Shown: one piece after another, positions 49,950-58,006 of the stretch | How the letters are laid out: each line of letters opens with the position of its first letter | Position numbering within the stretch: position 1 is the first letter of the stretch | Assembly: GCF_036053395.1 (NCBI RefSeq) | Contig: NZ_CP107942.1 | Location: 5,298,501-5,362,500 of the forward strand | DNA from: Actinoplanes sp. NBC_00393 | GTDB lineage: Bacteria; Actinomycetota; Actinomycetes; Mycobacteriales; Micromonosporaceae | Length of the DNA: 64,000 nt | Direction of reading: 5' to 3' | Program-made: the position numbers and the translations under genes | The notes under the pieces: model-generated | Database searches by the model: none | The model's input: the letters and a program-made list of their open reading frames with translations, nothing else | What the model was told of the DNA's origin: nothing

Positions 49950-50231
49950 TCAGGTGGTGTAATCCACGACGGCGCGGGCGCTGAGCAGCGGGCGCAACCA
50001 CGTGCCCAGCTCGAGGTGCGCCGGGTGTGCCTGGTATGCGCGCAGATCATCCACATCGTGGTGCTCGGTGCGGAGGTAGAGGTCCCACGAGACGTCGGTG
50101 CGCAGCTCGTCGATCTCGGCGGTCAGCGAACGGATCTCGGGAACGGCATCGCCGAGCTCTTCCAAACGCACCTTGGCCTTGGCAGCATCGCCGGCATCAG
50201 AAAACTTCATCAGAACGACGTGAACCAGCAT
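49950..50231 (-). CDS. Dabb-domain stress-responsive protein
   Basis: The 93-residue protein has a ferredoxin-like alpha/beta barrel: MLVHVVLMKFSD, VPEIRSLTAEIDE, SWDLYLRTEHHDVDDLRAYQAHPAHLE (split). The conserved His of DYxAHPxH is present. Dabb proteins form dimers; some are cyclases or hydratases of aromatic polyketides or tetrahydrocannabinol-type precursors. It is divergent from the nine-gene operon, so it may share its control. Confidence 0.85.
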   Translation of the reverse strand: MLVHVVLMKFSDAGDAAKAKVRLEELGDAVPEIRSLTAEIDELRTDVSWDLYLRTEHHDVDDLRAYQAHPAHLELGTWLRPLLSARAVVDYTT

Positions 50232-50304
50232 TCCCCGCCCCCAAAAATATCTTCATCATCAAGAGAACCCCTGTTGCGAAAGCGGCACCCGAGTGTAGTT
50301 TTGG

Positions 50305-50319
50305 GAAACGCCGTTTCGC
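50305..50319. promoter_or_regulatory. Inverted repeat before the chlorophyll-breakdown-like operon
   Basis: GGGAAACGCCGTTTCGC contains a perfect GAAAC-3-GTTTC inverted repeat 13 bp before the first ATG of the operon. It uses the same GGAAAC and GTTTCGC words as the 38.83 and 40.51 kb sites, but arranged outward instead of inward. Control by the same IclR protein is plausible, not proven. Confidence 0.5.
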
Positions 50320-50332
50320 TAGGGGGAACCGG

Positions 50333-51976
50333 ATGTCCGGTGTTCTACGCGTCGCCGCCGCCCAGATCGAAGCCGGTCAGGACGTGCCCGCCAACCTCGC
50401 CGCCTGCCTGCGCGTCATCGACGCAGCCGCCGCACAGCGGGCCCAGCTCGTGGTGCTCCCCGAGTTCTGCAACCATCTGTCGTGGTATGCGTCGCGCGAG
50501 CAGGCCCACGAGCTGGCCACCCGCCCCGGCGACGCCTTCCTGAGCGCAATCTCGGCACGAGCGCGCCGGCACGGCATCTGGATCAAGATCAACGTCACTC
50601 ATGCGTACGCGGACGCGCGCACCGGCGGCACGAACCTGCTCTTCGACCCCGCCGGCGTCGTCGTCGCGCAGTGCGACAAGCAGACCCTGATGGGCGCGGA
50701 GAACGACTTCCTGCAGCCGGCGCCAACCGTCGGCCCGGTCATCGAGACGCCGCTCGGACGGCTCGGGATGTACGCGTGCATGGAAGGCGTGGTCAACGAG
50801 GTGGCCCGCGGGCTGGCGCTGCGCGGGGCCCAGGTGCTGCTGAACAGCCTGAACAGCTTCGCCCTGGACGAGTCGGACCTGCACATCCCGGTCCGGGCCG
50901 CGGAGAACAAGGTGTGGGTGGTGGCCGCCAACAAGGTCGGGCCGCTGCTGCCGCGCGACTCGCTGCCGGCGATCGCGGAGGGTCTGGGCGTGCCGCCGGA
51001 GTGGCTGCACGGCGCCGGCGAGAGCCAGATCGTCGCGCCGGACGGCACCGTGGTGGCGAAGGCGCCGCGCACCGGCGAGGCCGTGATCGTCGCCGACATC
51101 GACCCCTCGCTCGCCGACGACAAGCGGCGCCCGGACGGGACGGACATCTTCGCCACCCGCCGGCCGGCGCTCTACGGGCCGATCGCCGCGCCGCCGGTCG
51201 GGCGGCAGCGGCCACCCGGAGCACCGACGCTGCCGGTCGCTGTGGTCCGCTCACTGTCCGCCGTCCGGGACGCCGCACTGGCCGGCGTGCAGTTGCTGGT
51301 GCTGCCGCCCCACGCCGCCGCCGCGGCGCCCACCGCCGCCGCGCCCACCGCCGCCGCGCCCACCGCCGCCGCGCCCACCGCCGCCGCGGCCACCAGCGGG
51401 CACATTTCCGAAATTTCGGAAATGTTGGTCGGCACCGAAGCTCATGCCGTCATCGCGGCCGATGACGAGAGCTTCGTGATCAGCGCGGCCGGGATCGTCG
51501 CGCGGCAGCCGCGGTTGCACGGCGGGCCGGGCAAGGAGATCATCCCGGTCGATCTGGATTGGGGCCGCCTTGCGGTGATCGCCGGGGACGACGCGCTCTA
51601 CCCCGAGACCTTCCGGCTCGCCGCGCTGCTCGACGCCGACGTGGTGGCGGTGCCCTACCAGGCGCAGGAGCCCTGGGAGCTGGCGCTGGGCCTGCCCGAG
51701 CGGGCCGCCGAGAACCGGCTCAACCTGGTGGTCAGCACGCCGCTGGACCAGCCCGCGGCGATCTTCGCGATGACCCCGGACTTCACCCTCTGGACCAAGT
51801 GGGAGGGCCCGTTCACCGGGCGCATCTCCACACCGGTCCGGTTCGACGTGCCGGCCGGTGATCCGGTGGGCACGGCGAGCGTCGCTCCCGCCCAGGCCGC
51901 GAACCGCCTGGTGTCGCGCAACACCGATCTCGTCGACGGCCGTCCCTGGCGGCTGGCCGACGCCCTTATCAGATAA
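50333..51976 (+). CDS. Double nitrilase-superfamily amidase, second half degenerate
   Basis: The 547-residue protein contains a full carbon-nitrogen hydrolase domain (about 1-275) with catalytic Glu44 (VVLPEFCNH), Lys116 (CDKQTLMG) and Cys149 (GMYACMEG). A second, shorter nitrilase-like half (about 300-520) lacks the catalytic residues: the Cys site reads AVIAGDDALYPE. The two are joined by an (AAPTA)n stretch. The first domain should hydrolyse an amide or nitrile. As first gene of the operon it may open amide or lactam products of bilin-like or maleimide type, which is inference. The ATG has GGGGG upstream. Confidence 0.8.
   Translation: MSGVLRVAAAQIEAGQDVPANLAACLRVIDAAAAQRAQLVVLPEFCNHLSWYASREQAHELATRPGDAFLSAISARARRHGIWIKINVTHAYADARTGGTNLLFDPAGVVVAQCDKQTLMGAENDFLQPAPTVGPVIETPLGRLGMYACMEGVVNEVARGLALRGAQVLLNSLNSFALDESDLHIPVRAAENKVWVVAANKVGPLLPRDSLPAIAEGLGVPPEWLHGAGESQIVAPDGTVVAKAPRTGEAVIVADIDPSLADDKRRPDGTDIFATRRPALYGPIAAPPVGRQRPPGAPTLPVAVVRSLSAVRDAALAGVQLLVLPPHAAAAAPTAAAPTAAAPTAAAPTAAAATSGHISEISEMLVGTEAHAVIAADDESFVISAAGIVARQPRLHGGPGKEIIPVDLDWGRLAVIAGDDALYPETFRLAALLDADVVAVPYQAQEPWELALGLPERAAENRLNLVVSTPLDQPAAIFAMTPDFTLWTKWEGPFTGRISTPVRFDVPAGDPVGTASVAPAQAANRLVSRNTDLVDGRPWRLADALIR
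51326..51385 (+). repeat. Four 15-bp units encoding AAPTA
   Basis: GCGCCCACCGCCGCC is repeated exactly four times, with diverged copies at both ends. It lies within the linker of the degenerate nitrilase half. Confidence 0.9.
51403..51424. repeat. 22-bp perfect palindrome inside a coding region
   Basis: The arm CATTTCCGAAA is followed at once by its reverse complement. It is strikingly AT-rich for this genome and encodes HISEISE right after the repeat stretch. It could be a regulator site inside the gene, a hairpin in the message, or the scar of an inserted element. Confidence 0.85.
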
Positions 51977-51991
51977 GAAGGGTGCCCCATA

Positions 51992-52804
51992 GTGGCCGAG
52001 ACGATCCAGCACGTGGAGGACATGGTCGACGGTTCGCCGGTCGTCGACGTGCACGACACGTTCAACTATTACCGGCAGCTGCTCGCCGATCTGAAGGCGA
52101 AGATCGACGCCCGGTTCGAGACCTCCCGTGATCCCTCCACGCTGGACCTGCAGACCTACGGCACCTATCCGGACGGGCCGGGCGGCTCGCTGGAGGCGTA
52201 CGCCGGACCGGAGGTCGACTGGCTGGTCCACTCCTGGATCGGCAACCCCGGCGCCAGCTTCGCCAACCTGCACCTGACCTGTTGGCTCGGCCCGCAGGTG
52301 AAGGTGCCGCACCTGGGCATCGCGCTGCTGGTCTGGCCGGGCGGCTGGTTCTACCTGGACTCGGTGCCGCGGACGAACATGGTCGAGGACGCCGGCTACT
52401 TCGACAAGTACTACGCCGAACTGGACGAGGAGTGGCTGGAGCTGCGGGCCGATCCGCAGTTCGAGTATTTCGTGAGCCGGGCCGGGTTCATCCGGGCCAG
52501 CCTGTCGCCGACGGCGTACTGCTACTCGTTCGAGCGGTCGCAGCGGAACCTGGAGATCGTGTCGGCGCGGGCGCACGCGCACGTGGACCGGTGGCTGCGC
52601 TGGGTGGACGAGGCCGACGCCGTTCCGCAGGAGGAGCAGGCCGCGCTGGCCGCCACCGACGAGACGATCCGCCGGAACATCGCCGAACGGGACCCGGCGA
52701 ATGTGATGGGCGTCCGCTTCTTCGGCGAGGAGACGACGAACAAGCTGGTCCGGGCGCTGTGGGGCGGCGACCGGGAACTGCCGCGGCCGGGGACCGGGTC
52801 ATGA
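51992..52804 (+). CDS. Red chlorophyll catabolite reductase-like protein (bilin reductase superfamily)
   Basis: The 270-residue protein aligns by eye with plant red chlorophyll catabolite reductase (ACD2): VDWLVHSWIGNP, PHLGIALLVWPGGWFYLDSVPR, YFDKYYAELDEEW, YFVSRAGFIRASLSPTA (SPTA at 172-175) and RFFGEETTNKLVRALWG near the end, in the same order and spacing. The plant enzyme reduces red chlorophyll catabolite using ferredoxin. Plant catalytic Glu154 does not seem conserved, so the exact reaction may differ. The GTG start has AAGGGTG upstream. A second, more distant relative lies three genes downstream. A general hypothetical-protein call is the fallback. Confidence 0.62.
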   Translation: MAETIQHVEDMVDGSPVVDVHDTFNYYRQLLADLKAKIDARFETSRDPSTLDLQTYGTYPDGPGGSLEAYAGPEVDWLVHSWIGNPGASFANLHLTCWLGPQVKVPHLGIALLVWPGGWFYLDSVPRTNMVEDAGYFDKYYAELDEEWLELRADPQFEYFVSRAGFIRASLSPTAYCYSFERSQRNLEIVSARAHAHVDRWLRWVDEADAVPQEEQAALAATDETIRRNIAERDPANVMGVRFFGEETTNKLVRALWGGDRELPRPGTGS

Positions 52805-53760
52805 GCGTCCGGTCGGTGTGGTGGGCCGCGACGATTCCCGGGGCCGCGGCGCCGTTCGACACCGCCCATCTACGGGTTTTCTACCCCGCTCGCCCCACCG
52901 GTTCGGATCAGGAACGGCTCTCCGGGGTCTTCCCCGCCGACCCGTCGCTCGCTCCCTACCCGGTGGCCGTGATCGTGTCCGGCGTCAACGTCGGTCAGGA
53001 GGCGTATCGGTGGCTGGCTGTGGAGCTGGCGTCCCGTGGCTTCGTCGCCGTCACGTACGACTGGGTGGGTGAGCTGTTCGGGGGGCTGCGGGGGATCACG
53101 CCCGGCGTCGAGCTGGCGGCCGCCCGGCCGGATGCCTACGGCACGCGGGCGACCACGCCGTCGGTGCCGGCGGTCCTGGACGCGCTGGCGACCATGACGG
53201 GGCCGGTCGAAGGCCTGCTCGATCTCGACAGGGTCGGGCTGATCGGGCACTCGGCCGGCGGGACGGTCATCCTGCAGAGCGCGCGGTTCTTCCCAAGCGT
53301 GAAAGCGGTGGCGGCGTACGGCACGCACACCATGGTCGCCACGATGCTCGGCTGGCCGGCCGGGACCGTGCTGCCGGCGCAGGTGGACTGCCCGGTGCTG
53401 CTGATGAACGGCGAGAACGACGGGGTCATCAACGGTTCCGCCGACCGGTACGGCGAGGACGCCGCGACCCGGCGCGACCCGATCAGCCGCACCTTCGACG
53501 AGGCGCTGCCCAACAGGGGCGGCGAGAACGTGCAGGTCACCTTCTCCGGCGCGAACCACTTCGGGATCGTGCACCCGGTCGACGACACCGCTGCCCGCGC
53601 GTTCCTCGACCTCGAAGCCACCACCGACCCGGCCGCGACCCGGGCGGCACTCGCCGAGGTCACCGCGGCGTTCCTCGACACCCATCTGCGTGGCGCCACC
53701 GGCGACGCGCTCGACAAGGCCCTTCAGCACCCGGACATCGCCGGGATACGGCGGAGGTAA
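52801..53760 (+). CDS. Chlorophyllase-like alpha/beta hydrolase
   Basis: The 319-residue enzyme reads YPVAVIVSGVNVGQEAYRWLAVELASRGFVAVTYDWVG (split around the oxyanion loop), nucleophile motif GHSAGG, an acid loop LLMNGENDG and a His in ANHFGIVHP. The spacing of the sGVNVG.eaY..la..LASrGFvavt element recalls chlorophyllase and dienelactone-type hydrolases. It starts at ATG overlapping the RCCR-like stop. In context it could remove an ester (phytyl or methyl) from a porphyrin-like or other substrate; a carboxylesterase of another pathway is possible. Confidence 0.7.
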   Translation: MSVRSVWWAATIPGAAAPFDTAHLRVFYPARPTGSDQERLSGVFPADPSLAPYPVAVIVSGVNVGQEAYRWLAVELASRGFVAVTYDWVGELFGGLRGITPGVELAAARPDAYGTRATTPSVPAVLDALATMTGPVEGLLDLDRVGLIGHSAGGTVILQSARFFPSVKAVAAYGTHTMVATMLGWPAGTVLPAQVDCPVLLMNGENDGVINGSADRYGEDAATRRDPISRTFDEALPNRGGENVQVTFSGANHFGIVHPVDDTAARAFLDLEATTDPAATRAALAEVTAAFLDTHLRGATGDALDKALQHPDIAGIRRR

Positions 53761-53765
53761 CAGCC

Positions 53766-55007
53766 ATGCTCAAGAACTTCTGGTACGCGGTGGAGTTCTG
53801 CGACCGGGTCACCACCAAACCGGAGCGGATCACGGTGCTCGGGCAGCACTTCGTCATCTACCGCACCCCCAAGCAGGGCCGGGTCGTGGTTCTGAGCGAC
53901 CTGTGCGTACACCGTGGGGCGGCCCTCTCCGGCGGGTGGCTCAAGGACGACAAGATCGTCTGCCCGTACCACGGGTGGGAGTACGAGCCGGACGGGCAGT
54001 GCAGCAGGATCCCGGCGAATCTGCCGGGGCGGGGCATCCCTCGCAAGGCACGGGTGGACTCGTACCCCGTACAGGAGAAATATGGTTTTGTCTGGGTCTT
54101 TCTCGGTGACCTGCCCGAGGAGGAGCGGCCGCCGATGCCGGTCTGGCCGGAGTTCGACGACCTGGTGGAGAACGGCGGCAAGTTCCGCGTGGTGACCGGC
54201 GAGTTCCTGTGGAACGCCAACTACGAGCGGATCCTGGAGAACGGCTGCGACATCGCGCACGCGCCGTTCGTGCACGCCGGCCGGTTCGGCAATCCGGACA
54301 TGCCGCAGGTTCCGGACTACGAGGTGGAGCACCCGGACGAGTGGTCGGCGTTCGCCACCGTCGACCTGCACCCGCCGAAGCCGTCCGGTCTGTGGGGCAA
54401 GTTCGGCCGGCTGATCGGCAACGACCTGAAGAAGCGCCCGCCGGTCACCACGTCGGCCGGTTGGATGCTGCCCAACATGATCAAGCTGCACGTGCGGCTG
54501 CCGATCGGCGACATGATCATCTACGACACGAACATCCCGATCGACGAGACGCACACCCTGGTCAAATGGGTTGCGCTGCGCACCTTCTTCACCGGCACAT
54601 GGGCAAACAAAGATGCGATCAACCGTACGATGCGCATCTTCTACGAGGATGCGGCGGTGGTCGACAAGGTCCGGCCCGAGCTGCTGCCCTTCGACCTAGG
54701 CGCGGAACTGCACATCAAGAGCGACCTCATCGCCGTGGAGTACCGGCGGCGGCGTCAGGAGCTGGCCGACAAGGGCTGGCTGCTCAACGAGGAGGACTTC
54801 ATCACCGGCGACGTGCCCCGGCGCACCGCCACGGTGATCCCCTCGCCGGCCCGCCGGGAGAACGCCGAACTGAACCGGGCCTGGGTGCACAAGGCGCGCG
54901 GCGAACACCCGACCGTGGCCGCGGCCCGGCTGATGGGCGCCGGCCCTGACGAAACCGCCGACCCGCCTTCCGCTCCCGCCGAAGCAGTGAAGGAGACCGA
55001 CCAGTGA
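53766..55007 (+). CDS. Rieske non-haem iron oxygenase (pheophorbide a oxygenase/VanA-like)
   Basis: The 413-residue protein is a class I-type Rieske oxygenase alpha subunit. The 2Fe-2S site is Cys47-x-His49 and Cys66-x2-His69 (CPYHGW). The mononuclear iron site is Asp162, His165 and His170 (CDIAHAPFVH). The start FWYAVEF and the N-terminal Rieske domain resemble both VanA/KshA and pheophorbide a oxygenase. No C-terminal membrane helix or CxxC motif of plant PAO is present, so it should be soluble. GGAGG precedes the ATG. No ferredoxin or reductase gene is in the operon, so electrons must come from elsewhere. Confidence 0.82.
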   Translation: MLKNFWYAVEFCDRVTTKPERITVLGQHFVIYRTPKQGRVVVLSDLCVHRGAALSGGWLKDDKIVCPYHGWEYEPDGQCSRIPANLPGRGIPRKARVDSYPVQEKYGFVWVFLGDLPEEERPPMPVWPEFDDLVENGGKFRVVTGEFLWNANYERILENGCDIAHAPFVHAGRFGNPDMPQVPDYEVEHPDEWSAFATVDLHPPKPSGLWGKFGRLIGNDLKKRPPVTTSAGWMLPNMIKLHVRLPIGDMIIYDTNIPIDETHTLVKWVALRTFFTGTWANKDAINRTMRIFYEDAAVVDKVRPELLPFDLGAELHIKSDLIAVEYRRRRQELADKGWLLNEEDFITGDVPRRTATVIPSPARRENAELNRAWVHKARGEHPTVAAARLMGAGPDETADPPSAPAEAVKETDQ

Positions 55008-55693
55008 GCCTGCCTTCCGCGCTCTCCGACAGCACGCTCGCCAAGATCCTCGCCCGGGTGCCGGTATCGCTTGCGGAGGACCGCGCTCTCACCTCGCCGA
55101 TGAGCCCCACCCCGGTCGGACAAATCCGTGTTTGGCGGGGCGATGGTCCGGTGGTCAAGGTGGTCAACGTCAGCCTGGTCGTCCCTGCGATCGGCCTGGA
55201 CAGTCACATGATCTTCGCGTTCACCGCGCCGGACTCCGGAGTCCCGCACTTCACGCTGGATTCGGTCGCCAACGGCGAGAACTACGCCTTCCACCTCGAC
55301 CTGATCCCCCGGATCGACCTGGCGACCTCGCTGTCCTACCTGGACGAGGTGTATGAGCCGCTGACGACGGTCTTCACCGCGACGCGCAGTCGTGACGGGC
55401 TCTCTCCGGCTCACCTGGCCCCTCGCCAATATGCTCTTATGTCACCTTGGATGCTGGTCAATCGGGCGACTGAGGCCGCCTTCCGGTCGATCGATGACGC
55501 CGTCGACGCCTACTTCACTCACTGGGCTTCGCTGGTCGAAACCGGTATCAAGGCCGAAGGCACCGCGACTCGCGATGCAGCACATCGGGAGCTGCTGTTC
55601 AGCCCGGAGATCGACCCGGTCTGGAAGCAGACGGTACGGCTGCTGGGCGAGGAGCAGAGCGAGTCCGTCAGAAAACAGCTGGTGAGCAACTGA
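55004..55693 (+). CDS. Second bilin-reductase/RCCR-superfamily-like protein
   Basis: The 229-residue protein shows a weaker version of the bilin-reductase pattern: GVPHFTLDSVANGENYAFHLDLIPR (split around residue 90), YLDEVYEPLT, RDGLSPAHLAPRQYALMSPWMLV and a C-terminal helix with LLGEEQSESVRKQLV. PHF.LD and DL.PR are seen in ferredoxin-dependent bilin reductases. It differs from the first RCCR-like protein by length and most residues, so the two may act on different positions or form a heteromer. GTG start overlaps the Rieske stop. Confidence 0.52.
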   Translation: MSLPSALSDSTLAKILARVPVSLAEDRALTSPMSPTPVGQIRVWRGDGPVVKVVNVSLVVPAIGLDSHMIFAFTAPDSGVPHFTLDSVANGENYAFHLDLIPRIDLATSLSYLDEVYEPLTTVFTATRSRDGLSPAHLAPRQYALMSPWMLVNRATEAAFRSIDDAVDAYFTHWASLVETGIKAEGTATRDAAHRELLFSPEIDPVWKQTVRLLGEEQSESVRKQLVSN

Positions 55694-56613
55694 TGAGCGA
55701 ACCCAGCACCTGGCAGAAACGCATCGCCGGTGAATGGCACGGCCGGCCCTCCCTCTTCGATCACGCCGGCACGTGGTGCGGGTTCGAGGAGATCCGGCGC
55801 TCGTCGGACTTCGTCGACGGCGTGACCACGTACCGGATGGACGGCGGCCTGGTCGGCGGCGGACCCCTGGCCGGGCAGTTCCGCCTCGGCGCCCCGTTCT
55901 CGTTCGGCGTCGTCGACTCCGACCAGAACCGGGTCTACACCGGACCGGACTTCTTCGGCACCGGCCAGCCGTACGGCAGCTTCGTCGACTCGCACTACTA
56001 CGGGCCAGGCTGGCAGGTCGACCTGAACACGTGGAACCAGGTGCTCCCGGACGGCGACACCCAGGTCTACTCGTCGGTCCTCTACCAGGGCTGGGCGGTG
56101 GTCGGCTGCTTCAACGGCGTCTACACCCGGGAACCCTCGAAGGTCGACGATCTGATCGCGGCGGAGACCCGCAACGGGCCGGTGCCGTACATCCTGCCCA
56201 CCAAGGAAGCCGGCGCCTTCACCGGCGACCTGGAGTTGTGGAGCGCCGATCAGAAGTTGCGCGGCACCGTGTCGGCGTCGATCGCGCTCGAACCGATCGA
56301 CCTGCTGCGCACCCGGCGGACGATCACCTGGCAGGGCGCCGGCCTGGACCGTTCCGTTGCGGTGGAGACCCGGCGGGACGGCAACCGGCTCTTCTTCGAG
56401 GGGCCGCAGGCGTGGGGCAACGCGATCGGTTTCGGTCGCGCCTCGTTCCAGTCGCTGCACCTCACCGACGTCTGGAAGATCAAGGGGCGGGAGTTCTCGA
56501 TCGACGCGGCCCCAGGCATGTCGGCGGGCCGGCAGCTCGCGGTCGTCTACGAGCTGTTCGACGGCGGCAACCTGGACTCGGTGCTGCACGGCCTCCTGGA
56601 GTGGACCTCATGA
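55693..56613 (+). CDS. Hypothetical beta-rich protein, possibly lipocalin-like
   Basis: The 306-residue protein has many short alternating strands with Gly/Asp turns (YRMDGGLVGGGPLAGQFRLG, YYGPGWQVDLNTW, YSSVLYQGWAVVGCFNGVYTRE) and no membrane helix. The pattern suggests a double beta barrel that could bind a large hydrophobic ligand. I cannot assign a family; a lipocalin-type pigment carrier is only a thought. Its ATG shares one base with the upstream TGA, and its stop overlaps the SDR start, so it is an integral operon member. Confidence 0.62.
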   Translation: MSEPSTWQKRIAGEWHGRPSLFDHAGTWCGFEEIRRSSDFVDGVTTYRMDGGLVGGGPLAGQFRLGAPFSFGVVDSDQNRVYTGPDFFGTGQPYGSFVDSHYYGPGWQVDLNTWNQVLPDGDTQVYSSVLYQGWAVVGCFNGVYTREPSKVDDLIAAETRNGPVPYILPTKEAGAFTGDLELWSADQKLRGTVSASIALEPIDLLRTRRTITWQGAGLDRSVAVETRRDGNRLFFEGPQAWGNAIGFGRASFQSLHLTDVWKIKGREFSIDAAPGMSAGRQLAVVYELFDGGNLDSVLHGLLEWTS

Positions 56614-57365
56614 CCGTCGTGGTGGTGACCGGCGGGACCCGCGGGATCGGGCATGGCCTGGTCCGCGCCTTCCTCGCCGAGGGGGCGTCGGTGGCGTACT
56701 GCGGGCGTTCGCTGCCCGACGACGGCCCGCCGGAGGCGCTGGCCATGGTCGCGGACGTCACCGATCGCGCCGACGTGCGCATGCTCTGGGACGCCGCCGT
56801 CGACAAGTTCGGGAAAGTCGACATCTGGGTCAACAACGCCGGGATGTCGAACTCGCGCCGGCCGCTGTGGGAGCTGGATCCCGCCGAGATCGACTCGGTC
56901 GTGCAGCTCAACCTGCAGGGCACTCTGCACGCGAGCGCGGTCGTCCTGGAGGCGATGCTGGCACAGGGGCACGGCGCGCTCTGGAACATGGAGGGGCTCG
57001 GCTCCAACGGGCAGATCGTTCCGGGCCTCACCCCGTACGGCGCGACCAAGCGGGCCCTCACCTACGCCACGCTCGCCATGGCGAAGGAGCTGAAGGGCAA
57101 ACCGGTCAAGGTGGCGCTGCTCTCCCCCGGCATGGTCGTCACCGACCTGCTCATCCAGGACTACGACCCGGCCGAACTGGAGAAAGCCAAGAGGATCTTC
57201 AACATCCTGGCCGACCGGGTCGAGACGGTCACCCCCTGGCTGGCCCGCAAGGTGCTGGCCGGTACGAGCAACGGCGGCCGGGTCGCGTGGCTGACCAGCC
57301 GCAAGGCCGCCTATCGGTTCGCCACCGCGGCCTTCCGCAAGCGCGACGTCTTCGGGGAGCCGTGA
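56610..57365 (+). CDS. Short-chain dehydrogenase, NYC1/NOL (chlorophyll b reductase)-like
   Basis: The 251-residue SDR has the cofactor motif GGTRGIG (8-14), NNAG (75-78) and Tyr143-x3-Lys147. Beyond general SDR features it shares with plant NYC1/NOL the segments IWVNNAG..., RPLWEL, WNMEGLGSNG (plants: FNMDGAGSGG), SPGMVVTDLL, RIFNILADRVETVTPWL and a following WLTS. These are unusual among SDRs. NYC1/NOL reduce the 7-formyl group of chlorophyll b. The bacterial substrate may be another carbonyl on a tetrapyrrole-like ring. Plain SDR is certain; the NOL-like subgroup is my reading. Confidence 0.72.
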   Translation: MTVVVVTGGTRGIGHGLVRAFLAEGASVAYCGRSLPDDGPPEALAMVADVTDRADVRMLWDAAVDKFGKVDIWVNNAGMSNSRRPLWELDPAEIDSVVQLNLQGTLHASAVVLEAMLAQGHGALWNMEGLGSNGQIVPGLTPYGATKRALTYATLAMAKELKGKPVKVALLSPGMVVTDLLIQDYDPAELEKAKRIFNILADRVETVTPWLARKVLAGTSNGGRVAWLTSRKAAYRFATAAFRKRDVFGEP

Positions 57366-58006
57366 TGGAGTACCCGATCGCTCTGGCGCTCGAGGACTTC
57401 GTACCGGTCGTTCTCGGCACCACCGGATTCGCGCTGCTCGCGCGTACCGCTCCGAATCTGCCTGCGCAACGCGCGGGCCTGGCCGGAGCCCTGCTGATCG
57501 GCGCCGGCGGCATCGCCAAATGTGTCTGGAAGCTGGGGTACGCGGCCGGCGCCGGCGACTGGAAGCTGCTGGAACAGCTGCTGTTCCCGCTGATGGCGGC
57601 CGGCGCGACGCTACTCGCCTGGGCCCTCGCCGTCACCGTGCGGCGTGGCAGGCCGACCCGCTTCTGGCCGTTCGCGCTCGCCTTCGGGCTGTGCGCGGCC
57701 GGCGCGATCCTGGCCGGCAGCCTCAACCCGCTGTTCGTGGCGGCCACCCTCGGCGTCACCGCGATCAGCGTCCTCGGCGCGATCGTCGCCGGCCGGTACC
57801 GGCAGTGGTGGGCCGTGTCGCTCTACGTCCTCGGGCTGGTCCTGGTGATGGGGCTGGTGCCGCTGCGCTCGTCGGACGAGCACCACACGCTCGCCTTCCA
57901 GTGGCTGGAACAGTCGATCAACACCGCCGCGCAGGCCTGCCTGCTCGTCGCCGCCTGGCTCACCCTCCGCGCAACGCGGCCCGCACTCGTTGGAGCTTCG
58001 CAATGA
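57365..58006 (+). CDS. Membrane protein of the operon
   Basis: The 213-residue protein has six to seven predicted membrane helices with short loops and one conserved-looking DEHHT loop (SSDEHHTLAFQWLEQ). There is no transporter signature I recognise. Start and stop overlap the flanking genes, so it is stoichiometrically tied to the pathway. It might anchor the oxygenase complex, supply electrons or bind the hydrophobic substrate. Confidence 0.65.
   Translation: MEYPIALALEDFVPVVLGTTGFALLARTAPNLPAQRAGLAGALLIGAGGIAKCVWKLGYAAGAGDWKLLEQLLFPLMAAGATLLAWALAVTVRRGRPTRFWPFALAFGLCAAGAILAGSLNPLFVAATLGVTAISVLGAIVAGRYRQWWAVSLYVLGLVLVMGLVPLRSSDEHHTLAFQWLEQSINTAAQACLLVAAWLTLRATRPALVGASQ

Noticed and set aside
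53766..55007. Calling the Rieske protein a true pheophorbide a oxygenase
   Set aside because: It lacks the C-terminal membrane helix and CxxC motif of plant PAO; VanA/KshA-type enzymes share the same core, so only PAO-like is justified.
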